A stretch of 64,000 nt of DNA from JAPSGM01 sp963777045 (GTDB lineage Bacteria > Chloroflexota > Limnocylindria > QHBO01): positions 111,905 through 175,904 of the forward strand of contig CAVZPD010000013.1 of the NCBI GenBank assembly GCA_963777045.1. Reading direction: 5' to 3'. The notes beneath the pieces are model-generated. The model saw only the letters and a list, made by a program, of their open reading frames with translations, had not been told where the DNA came from and ran no database searches. Of this stretch, positions 56,141 through 64,000 are shown piece after piece; the first letter of the stretch is position 1; each line of letters opens with the position of its first letter. The position numbers were made by a program, and so were the translations under genes.

Positions 56141-57067
56141 CTAGTCGATGGGCTCGGCCCTGCGCCGTTTGACGACGGGCGCCAGCCGCAATCCGACCAG
56201 GAGCACGAGGCCGGCGAGCAGGGCGAGCGGCAGGCCCAGGATCAGCAGCCAGATGGCGGCCGCGGCGAGCGCCTGTCCGATCCCGACCAGCGCGGCCACG
56301 GCGCTCTCGAGGATCGCTCCCGCATCCCATCCCTCGGCGGTCGACTCGATTGGCGCGTCGGCGGGCACCAGCGTCACGGTCAGCGTCGCCAGCTCAGCGA
56401 GGTTGCCCAGCTGGTCCAGCTGGGCCTGGAGCTGCTCGATCTCGCCGCGAACGTCATCGAGGCGGCCCTGGACGGTCAGGATGTCCTCGATCTTGGTCGC
56501 CTGCTGGAGCAGCGCCCGGTACTGCGCCTCGGAGGCCTGCAGGTTGCGGATCCGCGCGTCGAGGTCGACGACCTGGCCAGTGACGTCCTGCTCGCGCGTC
56601 GCCTCCACCAGCACCTTGCCGTCCATCTCGTGGAGACGGGATATCGCCGCGTCGAACTGCGCGGCTGGGATGCGCAGCGTCAGGCTGGCCGCCTGGTCCG
56701 GACCGCCCGAGTTGGAGCCGCCAACGTACCCGCCCAGCTCGAGGGCCATGGCACGCACGGCACCTACCGCGGTGGAGACGGCGCTCACCTCCACGCTGAT
56801 CTCGCCGGTCTTCACGATCTGGCGGTCGGCCAGGTTCGCGTAGGACGCCGCGGGCTTTTCGCCGGGTGCCACGCCGTCCGTGCCTCCGCCGGACTCGTCA
56901 GTAATCGGACCGGGGGCGGCCGCCTGCGACGCCTGGGGCGCTACCTCTCGGGCGCCTGTACCGCCTCCAGCGCACGCGGCGAGGAGGAGGGCGGCGACGA
57001 TCATCGGCGCCAGTGCCGGCAGCATCCGGTGGACGAGGTGAGTGGCTGGATCGGTGCGGCGGGTCAT
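56141..57067 (-). CDS. DUF4349 lipoprotein
   Basis: 308 residues. Signal APMIVAALLLAACAGGG with lipid Cys at about residue 32, a low-complexity linker, then the DUF4349 domain: VKTGEISVEVSAVSTAVGAV, LGGYVGGSNS, LTLRIPAAQFDAAI and a coiled coil (LDARIRNLQASEAQYRALLQQ, cited in part). A C-terminal helix (IWLLILGLPLALLAGLVLLV) spans the membrane. AGGGAGG before the ATG. Function of the family unknown; it is probably an envelope sensor or scaffold. Confidence 0.9.
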   Translation of the reverse strand: MTRRTDPATHLVHRMLPALAPMIVAALLLAACAGGGTGAREVAPQASQAAAPGPITDESGGGTDGVAPGEKPAASYANLADRQIVKTGEISVEVSAVSTAVGAVRAMALELGGYVGGSNSGGPDQAASLTLRIPAAQFDAAISRLHEMDGKVLVEATREQDVTGQVVDLDARIRNLQASEAQYRALLQQATKIEDILTVQGRLDDVRGEIEQLQAQLDQLGNLAELATLTVTLVPADAPIESTAEGWDAGAILESAVAALVGIGQALAAAAIWLLILGLPLALLAGLVLLVGLRLAPVVKRRRAEPID

Positions 57068-57171
57068 GGGTCAGGCCCTCCCTGCGGAGATCACTACGCG
57101 CGCTAGACGCCGCCGGTCCCCGATTGGTGCCGCGTTGACGCGTTTCGTGCTCGCGCCGCCGGCCGGCGCTG

Positions 57172-58149
57172 TCAGCCGCCGCCTCGCATGCGTCGCCTTG
57201 CCAGCCACCACATCAGGCCGTAGGCGGCCGACGCATAGGCCACGCCTCCAAGCACGTCGATGACGTAGTGATCGGCGGTGTAGACCACGGTGAAGGCCAC
57301 GAACGCGAAGTAGCCGAAGGCAGCCCAGGCCAGCCCGCCGAACGCCCGCCGTAGCACGAGGAAGGTCAGGAACGGGTAGGCGGCGTGCAACGAGGGGAAT
57401 GCCGCCACCGGGTTCGCGTTCAGGCTGGTGAAGGCCAGGTTGTAGAGGCGTCCACCGTCGAGCCCGAAGAATCCGACCAGGTCGGCGAAGGCGCCCGGCT
57501 TGAGGTAGGCGATCGCGACCTCCCCCGGTGCGCTGCCGATCTTGCCTGCCTCCGCAGCGAACCACGGTGGTGCTACAGGCAGGAAGAGGTAGGTCACGAA
57601 CCCGGCGAAGCTCAGCAGGATCAGCGACACCAGGTACGGGTGGAAGAGGTTGGGGCGATAGCGCCAGAGCAACAGCGCGGTCGCAATCGGCAGCATGAAG
57701 TGGAGCATGTAGACGACGGTTCCCGCCACTGCCAGCCAGTCCACCCCGGAGACGGGGTGCAGCCATCCCTGCAGGGCTGCGGTTGGCAGGTGGCCGCCGA
57801 AGACCCATCGCTCCATCGAGGCGATGTCGCTGACGTGAACGCGGAATCCGACATCATCGGCCAGGCCGCGCATGAGCTCGTAGGCCAGGAAGAGAACCAG
57901 GAACGGCGTCCACTCCCGCAGCAGGTTCAGCCTGCTGCGGGCCACGATCACCAGGCCGAAGCCCAGCGCCACCAACAGGACGTCGGGCGTCACGTCGATC
58001 CCGCGGATGAAGGTCAGGAAACCGATGAGGGCGGCGTAGCCGATCGCCACGCCGGCCAGCAGCGCATCGGACCATGACGAGAGCTCTCCATTCGGTCCAC
58101 GCCGCTCGCCTGGCGTGGGAGCCGCGTGCTCGGTCGCGGTGTCCGCCAT
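57172..58149 (-). CDS. PAP2 / inositolphosphotransferase-like membrane enzyme, copy 1
   Basis: 325 residues from ATG 58149, with AGGAG upstream. Six or more helices. PAP2 signatures: AFPSLHAAYPFLTFLVLRR (motif C2 with His) and TADHYVIDVLGG (motif C3 with His and Asp). The FLAYELMRGLADD and LPVAPPW segments are those of the Aur1/Ipt1-like PAP2_3 subgroup. It cleaves or transfers lipid phosphate headgroups in the membrane. About half its residues match the neighbouring gene, a tandem duplication. Confidence 0.88.
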   Translation of the reverse strand: MADTATEHAAPTPGERRGPNGELSSWSDALLAGVAIGYAALIGFLTFIRGIDVTPDVLLVALGFGLVIVARSRLNLLREWTPFLVLFLAYELMRGLADDVGFRVHVSDIASMERWVFGGHLPTAALQGWLHPVSGVDWLAVAGTVVYMLHFMLPIATALLLWRYRPNLFHPYLVSLILLSFAGFVTYLFLPVAPPWFAAEAGKIGSAPGEVAIAYLKPGAFADLVGFFGLDGGRLYNLAFTSLNANPVAAFPSLHAAYPFLTFLVLRRAFGGLAWAAFGYFAFVAFTVVYTADHYVIDVLGGVAYASAAYGLMWWLARRRMRGGG

Positions 58150-58187
58150 GTCAGGCTCCTGAGCTGTTCGGCGCGAGGATACCGTTC

Positions 58188-59141
58188 TCAGCCGCTCCCG
58201 CCCGTCTCGGCCCGCCGCGACGTCACTGCGGGCACCAGCAGGCGCGTGGCGAAGTAAGCGGCCGCGGCGTAGGCGATGCCGCCCAGGACGTCGATCACGT
58301 AGTGGTCGCCGGTGAACACGATCGCCCACCAGACCAGCATCGCGTAGCCCAGGGCCAGCCAGCCCGGCCGCCCGAAGGCTCGGCGCAGCACCAGGAACGA
58401 GAGGAACGGGTAGCCGGCGTGCAGCGACGGGAAGGCCGCCACGCCGTTCGGATTGACCCCGTAGAAGACGTACGAGCTGAGCATGTGGCCCTCCGGGTAG
58501 CCGAGGGCCTGGGCGATGACGTCGAAGGCAGCGGGCTTGAGGTAGTGAATCACCGGGGCCCCGTTCGGCCCGTCGAGGTAGCCCAGCTGTGCGGCCCACC
58601 AGGGCGGTGCGACGGGCAGCACCAGGTAGGTCACGAAACCGGCGAAGCTGAGCACGATGAACGCGGCCACGAAGTCGTAGTACTGGGGCCGGCGCCAGAC
58701 CCAGAGCAGGAGGCCGGTGACGATCGGCAGGACGAAGTGGAGCATGTAGAGGACGGTGGCGAAGATCGCTGCGGCACCAACGCCGGACGCCGGGGCAAGC
58801 CAGTCCTGGAGAATCTGCGTCGGCAGGTGGCCGAGCGCAATGATGCGCTCCGCCGCGACCACGTCCTCGATGTGCACCGGGAAGCCCGCATCGTCGGCGA
58901 TGCCGCGCATCAGCTCGTAGGCGAGGAAGACCGCGATGAACGGCACCCAGTCGCGCAGGAAGAGCTTCGTCCGGCCCAGCAGCACCGCCAGCAGCAGGAA
59001 CGCGACGAGCAGGACGTCCGGGGTGATGTTGACGCCGCCGACGTACATGAGGACGACGACCAGCAGGGCGTAGCCCAGGACCCCCCAGGTCAGCCAGCGC
59101 TCGTTGCGCGTCCGGAGCGTGGTATCGGTGTCAGTTGCCAC
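58188..59141 (-). CDS. PAP2 / inositolphosphotransferase-like membrane enzyme, copy 2
   Basis: 317 residues from GTG 59141. Same architecture as the gene downstream: FLAYELMRGIADD, LPVAPPWWAAQ, AFPSLHAGYPFLSFLVLRR, TGDHYVIDVLGG. The 38-bp spacing and shared motifs in identical positions show a tandem copy. The most different part is the middle loop (YPEGHMLSSYVFYGVNPNG), where substrate choice is likely made. Confidence 0.88.
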   Translation of the reverse strand: MATDTDTTLRTRNERWLTWGVLGYALLVVVLMYVGGVNITPDVLLVAFLLLAVLLGRTKLFLRDWVPFIAVFLAYELMRGIADDAGFPVHIEDVVAAERIIALGHLPTQILQDWLAPASGVGAAAIFATVLYMLHFVLPIVTGLLLWVWRRPQYYDFVAAFIVLSFAGFVTYLVLPVAPPWWAAQLGYLDGPNGAPVIHYLKPAAFDVIAQALGYPEGHMLSSYVFYGVNPNGVAAFPSLHAGYPFLSFLVLRRAFGRPGWLALGYAMLVWWAIVFTGDHYVIDVLGGIAYAAAAYFATRLLVPAVTSRRAETGGSG

Positions 59142-59212
59142 GACCTGCCAACATCCCCATCGTGAGAAACGTCAATGCTGCGTCAAACCGCGACATGATG
59201 CAGGCTGAGAAG

Positions 59213-59786
59213 ATGCGTTACCAGCCGTTGTCGCAGGCAGCTCATCGGAGGCCGGCTATCGGAGCCGTCCTCGTCGTGGCGACGCTGCTGTTTGCCGCCT
59301 GCGCTTCGGACCCGGCGACCTCGCTCAGTCCGACAGACGGTGAGTCGACGACGGAGCGGCCCAGCCCGACCGACGCCGCGAGTCCTGCACCGCCGACGCC
59401 CTCGTCGCGGGTGAGCCGCCTCCCCGGCGCCGACGTCGAGCCCTGGAGCGTCGGCGGCTTCGTCAGCCGAGGCGGTCGTCGTGACGATCCGGGTGGCGGG
59501 CGACGAAGAGTATCGCGTGATGCTCACCGATCCGGCCGACATCGCCATCGCCCGCCAGCTGCTTGCGGGGGAGGAGGCGCCGACCATCCCCAACGGCAGG
59601 ATCGTCCGTGGCGAGAGCGGGGTGAATACCGGCTACTCGTGGCACATCGAACCGTCCTCGTTCGAGTGGGCGGATTTCACGACCGAAGTCTGCGACGGCC
59701 GCCCCTCGTACGTGGAGGACGGCACGCTCAGCGGGCCGTGGTTCTGCCCGTGGAGCGCCGAGGTGGTCGATATCCAGCCGGCGTAG
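59213..59786 (+). CDS. BP74-like lipoprotein, frameshifted
   Basis: About 190 residues once one base is removed. The first frame gives a lipoprotein signal (RRPAIGAVLVVATLLFAAC) and a Ser/Pro/Thr linker. The second frame, from 59415 on, gives VVVTIRVAGDEEYRVMLTDP, LLAGEE, NGRIVRG, GYSWHIEPSSFEWADFTTEVCD and WFCPW. These match, from memory, the BP74 domain known from Dictyostelium and bacterial secreted proteins. The shift lies between 59413 and 59480. GTG 59481 alone would give a protein without a signal. Confidence 0.7.
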
Positions 59787-59809
59787 CGGCCCGAGTGGGG
59801 CGGCTCGGC

Positions 59810-60499
59810 CTACATGACCTCCTTGAGGCCGCTGCGCATGAGCCACCAGTTGACCGGGTAGGCCGTCACGAAGCCCAGCAGCATGCCGATCTGCATCATC
59901 AGCCAGTACGTCGGTTGGCTCGGATGCAGGTGCTCGGGGAAGAGCACGAGCTGCATGTAGATCATCCAGCCGAAGAGCCCGACCTCGAACGCGGTGAGCG
60001 AGCCAGCATCGGCCTTGACTGCGGCAACGAGGCCGTCCCGAAGGCCGAGGCCGCGCATCGGTGCAATCGTGTAGTACTGGAAGGCGATGCCCAGCGCGAA
60101 GGCGAGCGCATAGTCGACGACGAGCTCCGGCCACAACGCGAGCCCGAAGAGCTCGAGGCCGATGGCGGCGACCAGGCTGGCGCCGATGATGTCCCCGAGC
60201 GTGCAGCCGCCACCGCAGTGGGTGACGCCCAGTGCCACCGAGACCGGAAACGGCCGCTCCGGGTCGCCCCGCTGCTGGCGGAGGCGCCGTGTGGCGGGCC
60301 GCCCCCAGCGCAGGTAGGCGAGCAGGCCGAACGGACCGGCGTACAGCGCGGTGATCGGCCAGACGGCCTCCATGATCCACATCTTCTGGCGGTAGCCGAG
60401 GACGAAGATGTCGCCGAGGATCAGCGCGGCGCTGATGAGAGCCAGTGCCAGCGAGGCCCAGGCAACGGTGACGAGCCAGTCGGGAGGCATGACCGGCAT
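59810..60499 (-). CDS. DUF4396 membrane protein
   Basis: 229 residues, about six helices. The family signature is VTHCGGGCTLGDIIGA near residue 92, with YRQKMWIMEAVWPITALYAGPFG, cited in part, before it and YFMQ-like GWMIYMQLVLFPEHLHP and PVNWWLM at the end. The His and two Cys suggest metal or copper binding; family function is unknown to me. It lies 33 bp downstream of another membrane protein gene on the same strand. Confidence 0.88.
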   Translation of the reverse strand: MPVMPPDWLVTVAWASLALALISAALILGDIFVLGYRQKMWIMEAVWPITALYAGPFGLLAYLRWGRPATRRLRQQRGDPERPFPVSVALGVTHCGGGCTLGDIIGASLVAAIGLELFGLALWPELVVDYALAFALGIAFQYYTIAPMRGLGLRDGLVAAVKADAGSLTAFEVGLFGWMIYMQLVLFPEHLHPSQPTYWLMMQIGMLLGFVTAYPVNWWLMRSGLKEVM

Positions 60500-60532
60500 G
60501 CCCGCAAGGCCGATGCCGGTCAGGCGTTCGAA

Positions 60533-61276
60533 CTACACGCCGATCGCCGAGAGCCACCCGACACCGACCAGCGCGCTCAGCAGGAAGAACACGAACCGCA
60601 GTGGCCAGGCGACGCAACCGATCACGGACTCCCGCAGGATGAGCGCCCTGGGCGCGGCAACAAGTGCGGCGTAGAAGGCGCCGATGCCGGCGACCAGCAT
60701 GCCAACCACGAAGATGCCGAAGCCGGTCTCGTCCACAACCGCTGCGCCGATCAGCTTGCCGACATCGAGGCCCTGCAGCATGTCCGCCGCCAGGCCGTTG
60801 AAGATCCCGGCGCAGATGAAGACGAAGGGGGTGAGCAGAGCTCGGCGGACGCCCGTATCCAGGGTCGGGAGGTGGTCGCCGAACGCCATGGCGGCAACGA
60901 TCGCCACGAACGCCGCCAAGATCAGCATCCCGTCGACGGGAAATCCGAGGTAGGCCGACGCCGATCCCGAGACGAACGCGACGGCCCCGATGAACGGCCC
61001 GATGAAGGCGACCTGAAGTGCGACGCCGTCACGCTGGCCGGCGGCGAGATCGCGCGGCGGCCGCGTCGCCACGGCGGCGATCGCCGCAAGCACCGCCGCC
61101 GCCTGCACCACGCCCGCCAGGGCGTCTCTCCGATCGCCCAGCTGGACCACGAATCCCCCACCCCCGGCCAAGAGCAGGGGGACGGCCAGCGCATTCCACG
61201 CCGCAAGGCCGAGATCCTCGAGCATGAGGGCGCCCGAGGCGATCGCCGCCCACGGCCTCCTCGCGTCGACGGTCAC
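60533..61276 (-). CDS. Membrane protein of unknown function
   Basis: 247 residues with seven or eight hydrophobic segments. LEDLGLAAWNALAVPLLLAG, ASAYLGFPVDGMLILAAFVA, TPFVFICAGIFNGLAADML and ALVGVGWLSAIG are typical pieces. No family recognised. Its start overlaps the acetyltransferase stop by 4 bp and the DUF4396 gene follows, so the three form one unit. Confidence 0.7.
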   Translation of the reverse strand: MTVDARRPWAAIASGALMLEDLGLAAWNALAVPLLLAGGGGFVVQLGDRRDALAGVVQAAAVLAAIAAVATRPPRDLAAGQRDGVALQVAFIGPFIGAVAFVSGSASAYLGFPVDGMLILAAFVAIVAAMAFGDHLPTLDTGVRRALLTPFVFICAGIFNGLAADMLQGLDVGKLIGAAVVDETGFGIFVVGMLVAGIGAFYAALVAAPRALILRESVIGCVAWPLRFVFFLLSALVGVGWLSAIGV

Positions 61277-61827
61277 CCAGGTTGGCGCGCCGGTTCCGCA
61301 CGCCAGGGACGCGGATCACCTCGTACCAGCGAATAGACGAGAACGTCCACGTTATGCCCATCATTGAAGAAGGCACCTCGTGCGGTGCCCTCGAGCTGGA
61401 AGCCGCATTTCTCGGCGATGCGGCGCGACGCTGCGTTCTCGGGCACGATCACGAGCTGGATGCGGTGCTGCTTCTTCGTGGCGAGCAGGTAGTCGACGAG
61501 CAGCCGGACCGCCTCCGTCGTGTAGCCGTGGCCGGCGAAGCGGCCGTCGTACAGCTGGTACGACAGCTCGAATGCGTCCCAGTAGCTGACCGGCTTGAAG
61601 AACTCGATGTGACCGGCGAGCTCGTCGTCCTGCGTCCGGATGACGAGCATCCCCTCCTCCCGCTGCCAGAAGCCGGACTCCGCGAACGCCTGCTTGAACG
61701 CAGGTTCCGACTGGACGCCCAGCGGGAAGAAGCTGCCGCGGGCGGCGATGTTGACATGCGCGGCATACAGCTCGTCGAGATCGGTCTCGCGGACCGGGCG
61801 GAGCGAGATGCGCTGACCATGGAGCAC
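61273..61827 (-). CDS. GNAT-family N-acetyltransferase, RimJ type
   Basis: 184 residues from GTG 61827, with GGAGGGA upstream. ISLRPVRETDLDEL opens the fold, GHIEFFK and FELSYQLYDGRFAGHGYTTEAV carry the acetyl-CoA loop, and IVPENAASRRIAEKCGFQLEG the last motif. RimJ/RimL-like members acetylate protein N termini, others small molecules. The long frame continuing upstream is antisense-like and has no homology. Confidence 0.88.
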   Translation of the reverse strand: MLHGQRISLRPVRETDLDELYAAHVNIAARGSFFPLGVQSEPAFKQAFAESGFWQREEGMLVIRTQDDELAGHIEFFKPVSYWDAFELSYQLYDGRFAGHGYTTEAVRLLVDYLLATKKQHRIQLVIVPENAASRRIAEKCGFQLEGTARGAFFNDGHNVDVLVYSLVRGDPRPWRAEPARQPG

Positions 61828-61889
61828 TGGCGTTCCCTCCTCCCTCGGGCGGAGGGTGGCGTCGGGGGAACCGGCTGTCAAGGTCGGCA

Positions 61890-64000
61890 TCAACGGAACA
61901 TGCGCTGCTGCTTTGCCAGGGGGAGGCGCGCGTCGCGCTCGTCCTCGGAGATGACGGCGTCCACGGGGTGCAGGCGGCGGGCGATCACGTTCAGCACGGC
62001 ACCCTCCACCTGCAGGCGTCCGTCGATGACCAGCAGCGGGTGCCGGTGCAGGAGCCCTCGGTTCTCCTGGTAGACATCCGGCCGCAGCGTCACGTTGATC
62101 ATCCCGGTCTCGTCCTCGAGCGCGATGAAGACGAAGTTCTTGGCGGTCATCGGGTGCTGGATCGAGACCGCCAGGCCCGCCAGCCGAATCTGCGACCGGT
62201 CGCGCCGCTTCGCCGCCTGGGCCACCGTGATCGCGCCACTCGCGGTGAGCCGCTCGCGGAAGAGCTCGACGGCGTGGGCCGACTGCGACAGGCCCAGCTC
62301 GCGGTAGTCGGCGGCCACCTTCTCGGCGAAGGACATGGCCGGGAGCGAGGCGGCCAGCTCGCCCTGGGCGGCATCGGTCAGGCCAAGCGCGGGACGCGCG
62401 GGATTCGCATCCTCCATGGTCGTCCGCAGCTGCCAGAGGAGCTCGCGGCGGGGCGCATCGGTCCAGTCGAAGGCGCCGATGGCGATCAGCCGCTCCACCA
62501 CCTGCTCGCCCAGGCCCGTGCGGGCCACGAAGTCGCGCACGCCGGTGTATGGACCGATGGCGCGCTCGCGCTCGAGCACCTCGCGCGCCCGCTCGTCGAT
62601 CCCCTTCACCTGGCGCAGGCCGAGACGCAGCGCGAAGGTGCCGTCGCCGTTCGGCCGCGTGTCGTGCTCCCAGGCCGATGCGTTGACGTCCACGGGGAGG
62701 ATGCGCACCCCGTGGCGCTTGGCGTCGCCAACCACCACCGCCGGCGAGTAGAAGCCCATCGGCTGGTTGTTCAGGAGGCCGGCGTAGTAGTGCGTCGGAT
62801 AGTGCAGGCGCAGCCAGGCGGTGTCGTAGGTGATCTTGGCGAAGGCCGCGGCGTGGGCACGGGCGAAGCCGAACTCGGCGAAGGCGCTGCAGCGGCGGAA
62901 GAGCTCGTCGGCGTCCGGCTCGGTCAGGCCGGTGCGCATGGCGCCCGACACGAAGCGGTCGCGCTCCGCCTGCATCTTGGCGTGGCTGCGGTGGCTGCCC
63001 ATCGCCTTGCGGAAGATGTCCGCCTCCAGGGGCGTGTAGCCGCAGATGTCGATGGCCACCTGCATGACCTGCTCCTGGTAGAGGATCACGCCCAGGGTGT
63101 CCTCCAGGATCGGGCGCAGGGAGTCGTGGAGGTAGACGACCGGTTCCTGTCCGGCGCGCCTGCGCAGGTAGGGGTGCACGGCGTTGCCCTGCACCGGGCC
63201 GGGGCGGATGATCGCCACCTGGACGACGAGGTCCTCGAAGCGCTCTGGCCTCGCCTTGGGCAGCGCCTGCATCTGCGCGCGCGACTCGATCTGGAACATG
63301 CCGACGGTATCGGCGGCCTGGATGGTGCGGAAGACGTCGGGATCGTCGTGGGGGAGGGCGTCGAGGTCGATCCTGTTGCCCGTGTCGCGCTCGATCCGGT
63401 CGAGACATTCGGAGACCACGCCCAGCGTGCGCAGGGAGAGGAGGTCGATCTTCACCAGCCCCAGCGCCTCGATGTCCTCCTTGTCGTACTGGGTCACGAC
63501 CCGGTTCGGCATGGTCGCGCGCTCGATGGGGACGATCTCGATCAGCGGGGTGCGGGTGACGAGCATGCCGCCCACGTGGATCCCCAGGTGGCGCGGGAAG
63601 CCGTCGATCTCGGCACAGAGGGCCAGGAGCCATTGCCAGCGGTTGCGCGGCGGGGCGTGCGGGGAGGGAGGCGAGGCCGGTCGCCAGATGCCGGCGTTTG
63701 CGACACTAGCGTGGTCGGAAGCATCAACATTCTGTTGAATGCTATGACTTCTACCGCCGAAATCGGCGTCGGAACCGGCTTCTGCCGGCCACACCGGCAT
63801 ATGGCGATCGTCGGGCGCGGCGGCTGGGAGCACGCTGGGGCGGCGGCGCTCCTCGACCGGCATCCCGCTCTCCGGGTCCACCCGGACGACGGCCGGCCGC
63901 TCGCTCGACGGTCCCGGCGTGCCGTTGTCGCGTGGCTCCGGCAGTCGCAGCTCGGCGGCCGGAGTCCCGTACCGCTTCTGCTGCCATCCCTCGTGCTTGA
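61890..64000 (-). CDS. Error-prone DNA polymerase III alpha subunit (DnaE2/ImuC type), truncated or rearranged, 5' end beyond window
   Basis: 663 residues from GTG 63881, but the frame stays open with coding-like bias to the window edge. From IDGFPRHLGIHVGGML on it is a clear DnaE2: VTQYDKEDIEALGLVKIDLL (third catalytic Asp), VGMFQIESRAQMQALPKARP, VAIIRPGPVQGNAVHPYLRR, GFARAHAAAFAKITYDTAWL, then HhH and an OB-fold. Missing: the roughly 100 residues of thumb and the PDxDxDF aspartates that should directly precede. In their place is disordered sequence and a lower-GC patch (about 63690-63770). Activity is doubtful. Confidence 0.8.
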   Translation of the reverse strand, partial: KHEGWQQKRYGTPAAELRLPEPRDNGTPGPSSERPAVVRVDPESGMPVEERRRPSVLPAAAPDDRHMPVWPAEAGSDADFGGRSHSIQQNVDASDHASVANAGIWRPASPPSPHAPPRNRWQWLLALCAEIDGFPRHLGIHVGGMLVTRTPLIEIVPIERATMPNRVVTQYDKEDIEALGLVKIDLLSLRTLGVVSECLDRIERDTGNRIDLDALPHDDPDVFRTIQAADTVGMFQIESRAQMQALPKARPERFEDLVVQVAIIRPGPVQGNAVHPYLRRRAGQEPVVYLHDSLRPILEDTLGVILYQEQVMQVAIDICGYTPLEADIFRKAMGSHRSHAKMQAERDRFVSGAMRTGLTEPDADELFRRCSAFAEFGFARAHAAAFAKITYDTAWLRLHYPTHYYAGLLNNQPMGFYSPAVVVGDAKRHGVRILPVDVNASAWEHDTRPNGDGTFALRLGLRQVKGIDERAREVLERERAIGPYTGVRDFVARTGLGEQVVERLIAIGAFDWTDAPRRELLWQLRTTMEDANPARPALGLTDAAQGELAASLPAMSFAEKVAADYRELGLSQSAHAVELFRERLTASGAITVAQAAKRRDRSQIRLAGLAVSIQHPMTAKNFVFIALEDETGMINVTLRPDVYQENRGLLHRHPLLVIDGRLQVEGAVLNVIARRLHPVDAVISEDERDARLPLAKQQRMFR
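63720..63743. promoter_or_regulatory. Quasi-palindrome in a low-GC patch within the polymerase frame
   Basis: AGCATCAACA (63720-63729), TTC, TGTTGAATGCT (63733-63743): arms pair fully apart from one bulged base. It sits exactly where recognisable polymerase sequence gives way to unrelated sequence. An SOS-type operator of a real downstream promoter or a recombination site are the two ideas; I cannot tell which. Confidence 0.35.

Noticed and set aside
61828..63633. Acetyltransferase fused to a 600-residue N-terminal extension
   Set aside because: The extension is a shifted frame of the DnaE2-like gene; the acetyltransferase has its own GTG and ribosome site at 61827.

Overview
The window is 64 kb of GC-rich (roughly 70%), gene-dense bacterial chromosome with no ribosomal RNA, tRNA, insertion sequence or CRISPR array that I can recognise. 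Features that bear on identity are an hrcA-grpE-dnaK operon and a separate dnaJ, each with a CIRCE operator; bS21 encoded by rpsU, which argues against Actinobacteria; an MscL with a C-terminal zinc ribbon; a DUF5679 micro-protein; and many genes with a TANNNT -10 box 7-11 nt before the start codon and no Shine-Dalgarno. A deep-branching, high-GC Chloroflexota (Limnocylindria/Ellin6529-like) is my best guess. This is inference, not proof.

Layout. 0-3 kb: an SdpR/SdpI-type regulator and immunity pair in one operon with a YxlE-like peptide and a YxlF/YxlG-like ABC exporter. 3-7.5 kb: an orphan prohead-protease-tail-like protein, then pth-mfd. 7.6-16 kb: a signalling and export island with a MacB-like ABC pair, a very large DesK/LiaS-type histidine kinase with a duplicated membrane sensor, a stand-alone receiver, a LuxR-type response regulator, a second ABC exporter and a GIN-domain lipoprotein. 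Three control regions here share a GC-rich palindrome, RGGGYTWTCCCC. 16-18.7 kb: an FAD amine oxidase-like enzyme and a membrane protein with a degenerate sigma-like head. 18.7-25.7 kb: ybeY, pgpH, yqeY, rpsU, a HIT protein, rsmE, prmA and dnaJ, a ribosome and stress housekeeping block. 25.7-30.3 kb: an unknown membrane protein, an AlkX/YcaQ-like DNA glycosylase, xthA, mscL and two small proteins flanking three palindromes spaced exactly 50 bp apart.

30.5-38 kb: dnaK-grpE-hrcA, hemW, a CPBP-like membrane protein and lepA. 38-41.7 kb: an aminoglycoside-phosphotransferase-fold protein, a VanW/YoaR-like cell-wall protein and rpsT, which has an intrinsic-terminator-like leader and a long basic C-terminal tail. 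41.7-46.3 kb: a compact glycolytic operon, glk-gap-pgk-eno. 46.4-51 kb: a DUF5679 zinc ribbon, a nucleoside phosphorylase, a large lamin-tail surface protein and an unknown membrane protein downstream of three 11-bp iterons. 51-57 kb: a structured-looking intergenic region, carA-carB (CarB lacks its allosteric domain), bioY and a DUF4349 lipoprotein. 57-64 kb: two tandem PAP2 phosphatases, a BP74-like lipoprotein, a DUF4396 protein, another membrane protein, a GNAT acetyltransferase and an error-prone DnaE2-type polymerase cut by the window edge.

Four genes (MacB-like permease, histidine kinase, AlkX-like protein, BP74-like lipoprotein) are each split by one net extra base. The shared sign suggests either systematic consensus error or recent decay, and these should be resolved before drawing functional conclusions.
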